Positions 7,853-9,292 of a DNA stretch of 9,292 bases are shown one piece after another (within the stretch, counting starts at the first letter, position 1; each line of letters starts with the position of its first letter). Source of the stretch: Melioribacteraceae bacterium (lineage in GTDB: Bacteria > Bacteroidota > Ignavibacteria > Ignavibacteriales > Melioribacteraceae); the NCBI GenBank assembly GCA_027858595.1, contig JAQICK010000445.1, forward strand, positions 1 to 9,292, written 5' to 3'. Both the position numbers and the translations under genes were made by a program. The notes beneath the pieces are model-generated. The model saw only the letters and a list, made by a program, of their open reading frames with translations, did no database searches and was not told the origin of the DNA.

Positions 7853-9238
7853 ATGATTCAAAATGTTATTAAAAAAATACACTTTGTTGGAATTGGTGGA
7901 ATTGGAATGAGCGGAATTGCAGAGATAATGCTCAGTAGAGGATTCAAGATATCTGGTTCTGATATGAGTGAATCTGCTACAACTGAAAGATTGCAAAGCA
8001 TCGGAATTCCTGTAACGATAGGGCATTCAGAAGATAATCTTGGTGATGTAGATGTCCTAGTATACTCTTCTGCGGTGAACATATCCAATCCTGAAGTAGA
8101 AGCAGCCATTGCAAGAGATATTCCTGTAATCAAGCGTTCAGAAATGCTTGCTGAAACTATGCGTATGAAATACGGAATTGGAATTGCGGGAACACACGGT
8201 AAAACTACTACTACATCAATGGTTGGGCTAGTTTTAACTGAGGCTGGAATAGATCCAACAATAATTGTCGGTGGAAAGTTAAGTAGTCTTGGTGGTACCA
8301 ATGCTAGGCTTGGACATAGTGATTATATTGTTGTTGAAGCAGATGAATTTGATAGAACTTTTTTAAGTTTAACTCCAAGTATTGCTGCTATCACTACTTT
8401 GGAGACAGATCATTTAGACACTTACAAAGACCTTGAAGATATCAAAGGTGCGTTTGTTCAATTTGCAAATAAAGTTCCATTTTTTGGCTTTGTAGTTCTT
8501 TGCTTAGACGAGCCAGCTCTTCAAGATATTAGACCCTTAATTAAGAAAAAAATACTTTCTTATGGAACAACACAACAAGCAGATGTAAGAGCTATTGATA
8601 TTAAGTATAATGAGTTCGAATCTACTTTTACGGTTGATTATAAAGGCGAGGAGCTAGGCGAAATAACATTAAATATTCCTGGAAAACATAATGTAAATAA
8701 TTCACTTGTGGCAGTTGCAATTGCAAAAGAATTGGGTGTAGAGTTTTCAGTAATAAAAAAAGCCTTAGAATCATTTAGCGGTGTTTACAGAAGATTTGAA
8801 ACAAAATATAATAATGAAATTTTAGTTGTTGATGATTATGCACATCATCCAACAGAAGTAAATGCAACTCTTTCTGGTATTAGAAATGGATGGAAAAGAA
8901 GATTGGTCGCTGTCTTTCAGCCGCATCTCTATTCACGAACACGTGATTTTTATGCGGAATTTGGAAGAGCTTTTTTAAATTCGGATGTTTTTATTTGCAC
9001 GGATGTCTATCCAGCCCGCGAAGAAAAAATGGAAGGAATATCTGGCGAGCTTATTGCAAATGCAGCAAAGAGTTTTGGGCATAAGAATGTTATTTACTTA
9101 GAGAATAAACAGGATATTGCATCAACCCTTTTGAAACTTGTGAAAGACGATGATATAATAGTAACACTAGGAGCTGGAGATATTTGGAAATATGGAGAAA
9201 ATTTTATTGAAGAATATAAATCAAAAAGAGATAGTTGA
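7853..9238 (+). CDS. murC: UDP-MurNAc:L-alanine ligase MurC
   Basis: MurC attaches L-Ala to UDP-MurNAc, the first peptide-forming step, in the cytoplasm. From ATG 7853 it has 461 residues, slightly shorter than E. coli MurC but normal for many phyla. The N-terminal UDP-binding loop is HFVGIGGIGMSGIAE (10-24), a MurC hallmark. The ATPase domain has AGTHGKTTTT (112-121, with THG where MurD, E and F have SNG), EADEFDRTF (162-170) and TTLETDHLD (181-189). The C-terminal domain has GVYRRFE (310-316), DDYAHHPTE (327-335), FQPHLYSRT (355-363) and TLGAGDIWK (438-446). A longer frame from TTG 7805 would add 16 residues overlapping murG and would put the glycine loop too far in, so it was not used. The TGA (9236-9238) directly abuts the next start codon in the same frame. 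Confidence 0.96.
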   Translation: MIQNVIKKIHFVGIGGIGMSGIAEIMLSRGFKISGSDMSESATTERLQSIGIPVTIGHSEDNLGDVDVLVYSSAVNISNPEVEAAIARDIPVIKRSEMLAETMRMKYGIGIAGTHGKTTTTSMVGLVLTEAGIDPTIIVGGKLSSLGGTNARLGHSDYIVVEADEFDRTFLSLTPSIAAITTLETDHLDTYKDLEDIKGAFVQFANKVPFFGFVVLCLDEPALQDIRPLIKKKILSYGTTQQADVRAIDIKYNEFESTFTVDYKGEELGEITLNIPGKHNVNNSLVAVAIAKELGVEFSVIKKALESFSGVYRRFETKYNNEILVVDDYAHHPTEVNATLSGIRNGWKRRLVAVFQPHLYSRTRDFYAEFGRAFLNSDVFICTDVYPAREEKMEGISGELIANAAKSFGHKNVIYLENKQDIASTLLKLVKDDDIIVTLGAGDIWKYGENFIEEYKSKRDS

Positions 9239-9292
9239 TTGAACAATAAAGTAAAAATAAGAAGTGTCATTTTATTCTTTGCTGTCCTAGGG
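9239..9292 (+). CDS. ftsQ: Probable cell division protein FtsQ, N-terminal 18 codons, 3' partial
   Basis: Immediately after the murC TGA, a TTG opens a frame that runs to the window edge. It encodes a short polar start with Lys4, Lys6 and Arg8, followed by a hydrophobic run (S-V-I-L-F-F-A-V-L-G). This is the cytoplasmic tail and start of the single membrane anchor expected of FtsQ/DivIB, a bitopic divisome scaffold. The POTRA and beta domains would lie beyond the window. No in-frame ATG or GTG is present, and a weak purine stretch (AAAGAGA, 9225-9231) ends 7 nt upstream of the TTG. The call rests mainly on position, since ftsQ commonly follows murC when murB and ddl are absent. Another small membrane protein cannot be excluded, and the true start could lie further on. 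Confidence 0.6.
   Translation, partial: MNNKVKIRSVILFFAVLG

Noticed and set aside
7858..8301. A 147-codon open frame on the minus strand opposite the 5' part of murC
   Set aside because: It lies wholly within a well-supported murC. Its translation is low-complexity (Ile, Ser, Pro, Val) with no recognisable motif, as expected for the complement of Gly/Ile/Ala-rich coding DNA.
1..9292. A novel or mobile system hidden in the window
   Set aside because: Every base apart from ten lies in a recognised dcw cluster gene or its fragment. No transposase, repeats, tRNA, compositional break or unexplained frame was found.

Overview
The window is a run of eight tightly packed genes, plus the first 54 bases of a ninth, all on the + strand. 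It is the central part of a dcw (division and cell wall) cluster. In order: the 3' end of ftsI (division transpeptidase with a C-terminal PASTA domain), murE, murF, mraY, murD, ftsW, murG, murC, and the first 18 codons of a probable ftsQ. Every complete gene was identified from family motifs read in its translation. I saw no frameshifts, insertions, RNA genes, repeats or CRISPR arrays.

Organism: the DNA is strongly AT-rich, with many A/T-ending codons and A7-A8 runs. The gene order with murF between murE and mraY, the PASTA tail on the division PBP, murC running straight into a probable ftsQ without murB or ddl, and the MraY and FtsW sequence flavour all suggest the Bacteroidota/Chlorobiota superphylum. 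An Ignavibacteria/Chlorobi-like lineage fits better than Bacteroidia, which usually lack murF at this spot. This placement is inference from recalled gene orders, not a phylogeny. MurE carries the DNPR motif, so the peptidoglycan is predicted to be of the meso-diaminopimelate type.

Layout: 1-346 ftsI tail; 346-1815 murE; 1812-3191 murF; 3191-4300 mraY; 4297-5637 murD; 5634-6746 ftsW; 6739-7842 murG; 7853-9238 murC; 9239-9292 start of ftsQ. Junctions are 1-nt (TAATG) or 4-nt (ATGA) overlaps, one 8-nt overlap (ftsW/murG, TTG start), one 10-nt gap (murG/murC) and one direct abutment (murC TGA followed by a TTG). The only intergenic DNA is the 10 bases 7843-7852, so promoters and terminators must lie outside the window. 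The whole block reads as one transcript with translational coupling.

How the genes work together: MurC, MurD, MurE and MurF successively add L-Ala, D-Glu, meso-DAP and D-Ala-D-Ala to UDP-MurNAc in the cytoplasm. MraY moves the pentapeptide sugar to undecaprenyl phosphate (lipid I), and MurG adds GlcNAc (lipid II). FtsW polymerises lipid II at the septum and FtsI cross-links it, and FtsQ is a divisome scaffold. This is conserved housekeeping content. I found no evidence of a new system here, and the findings are modest points about starts, junctions and motif variants.
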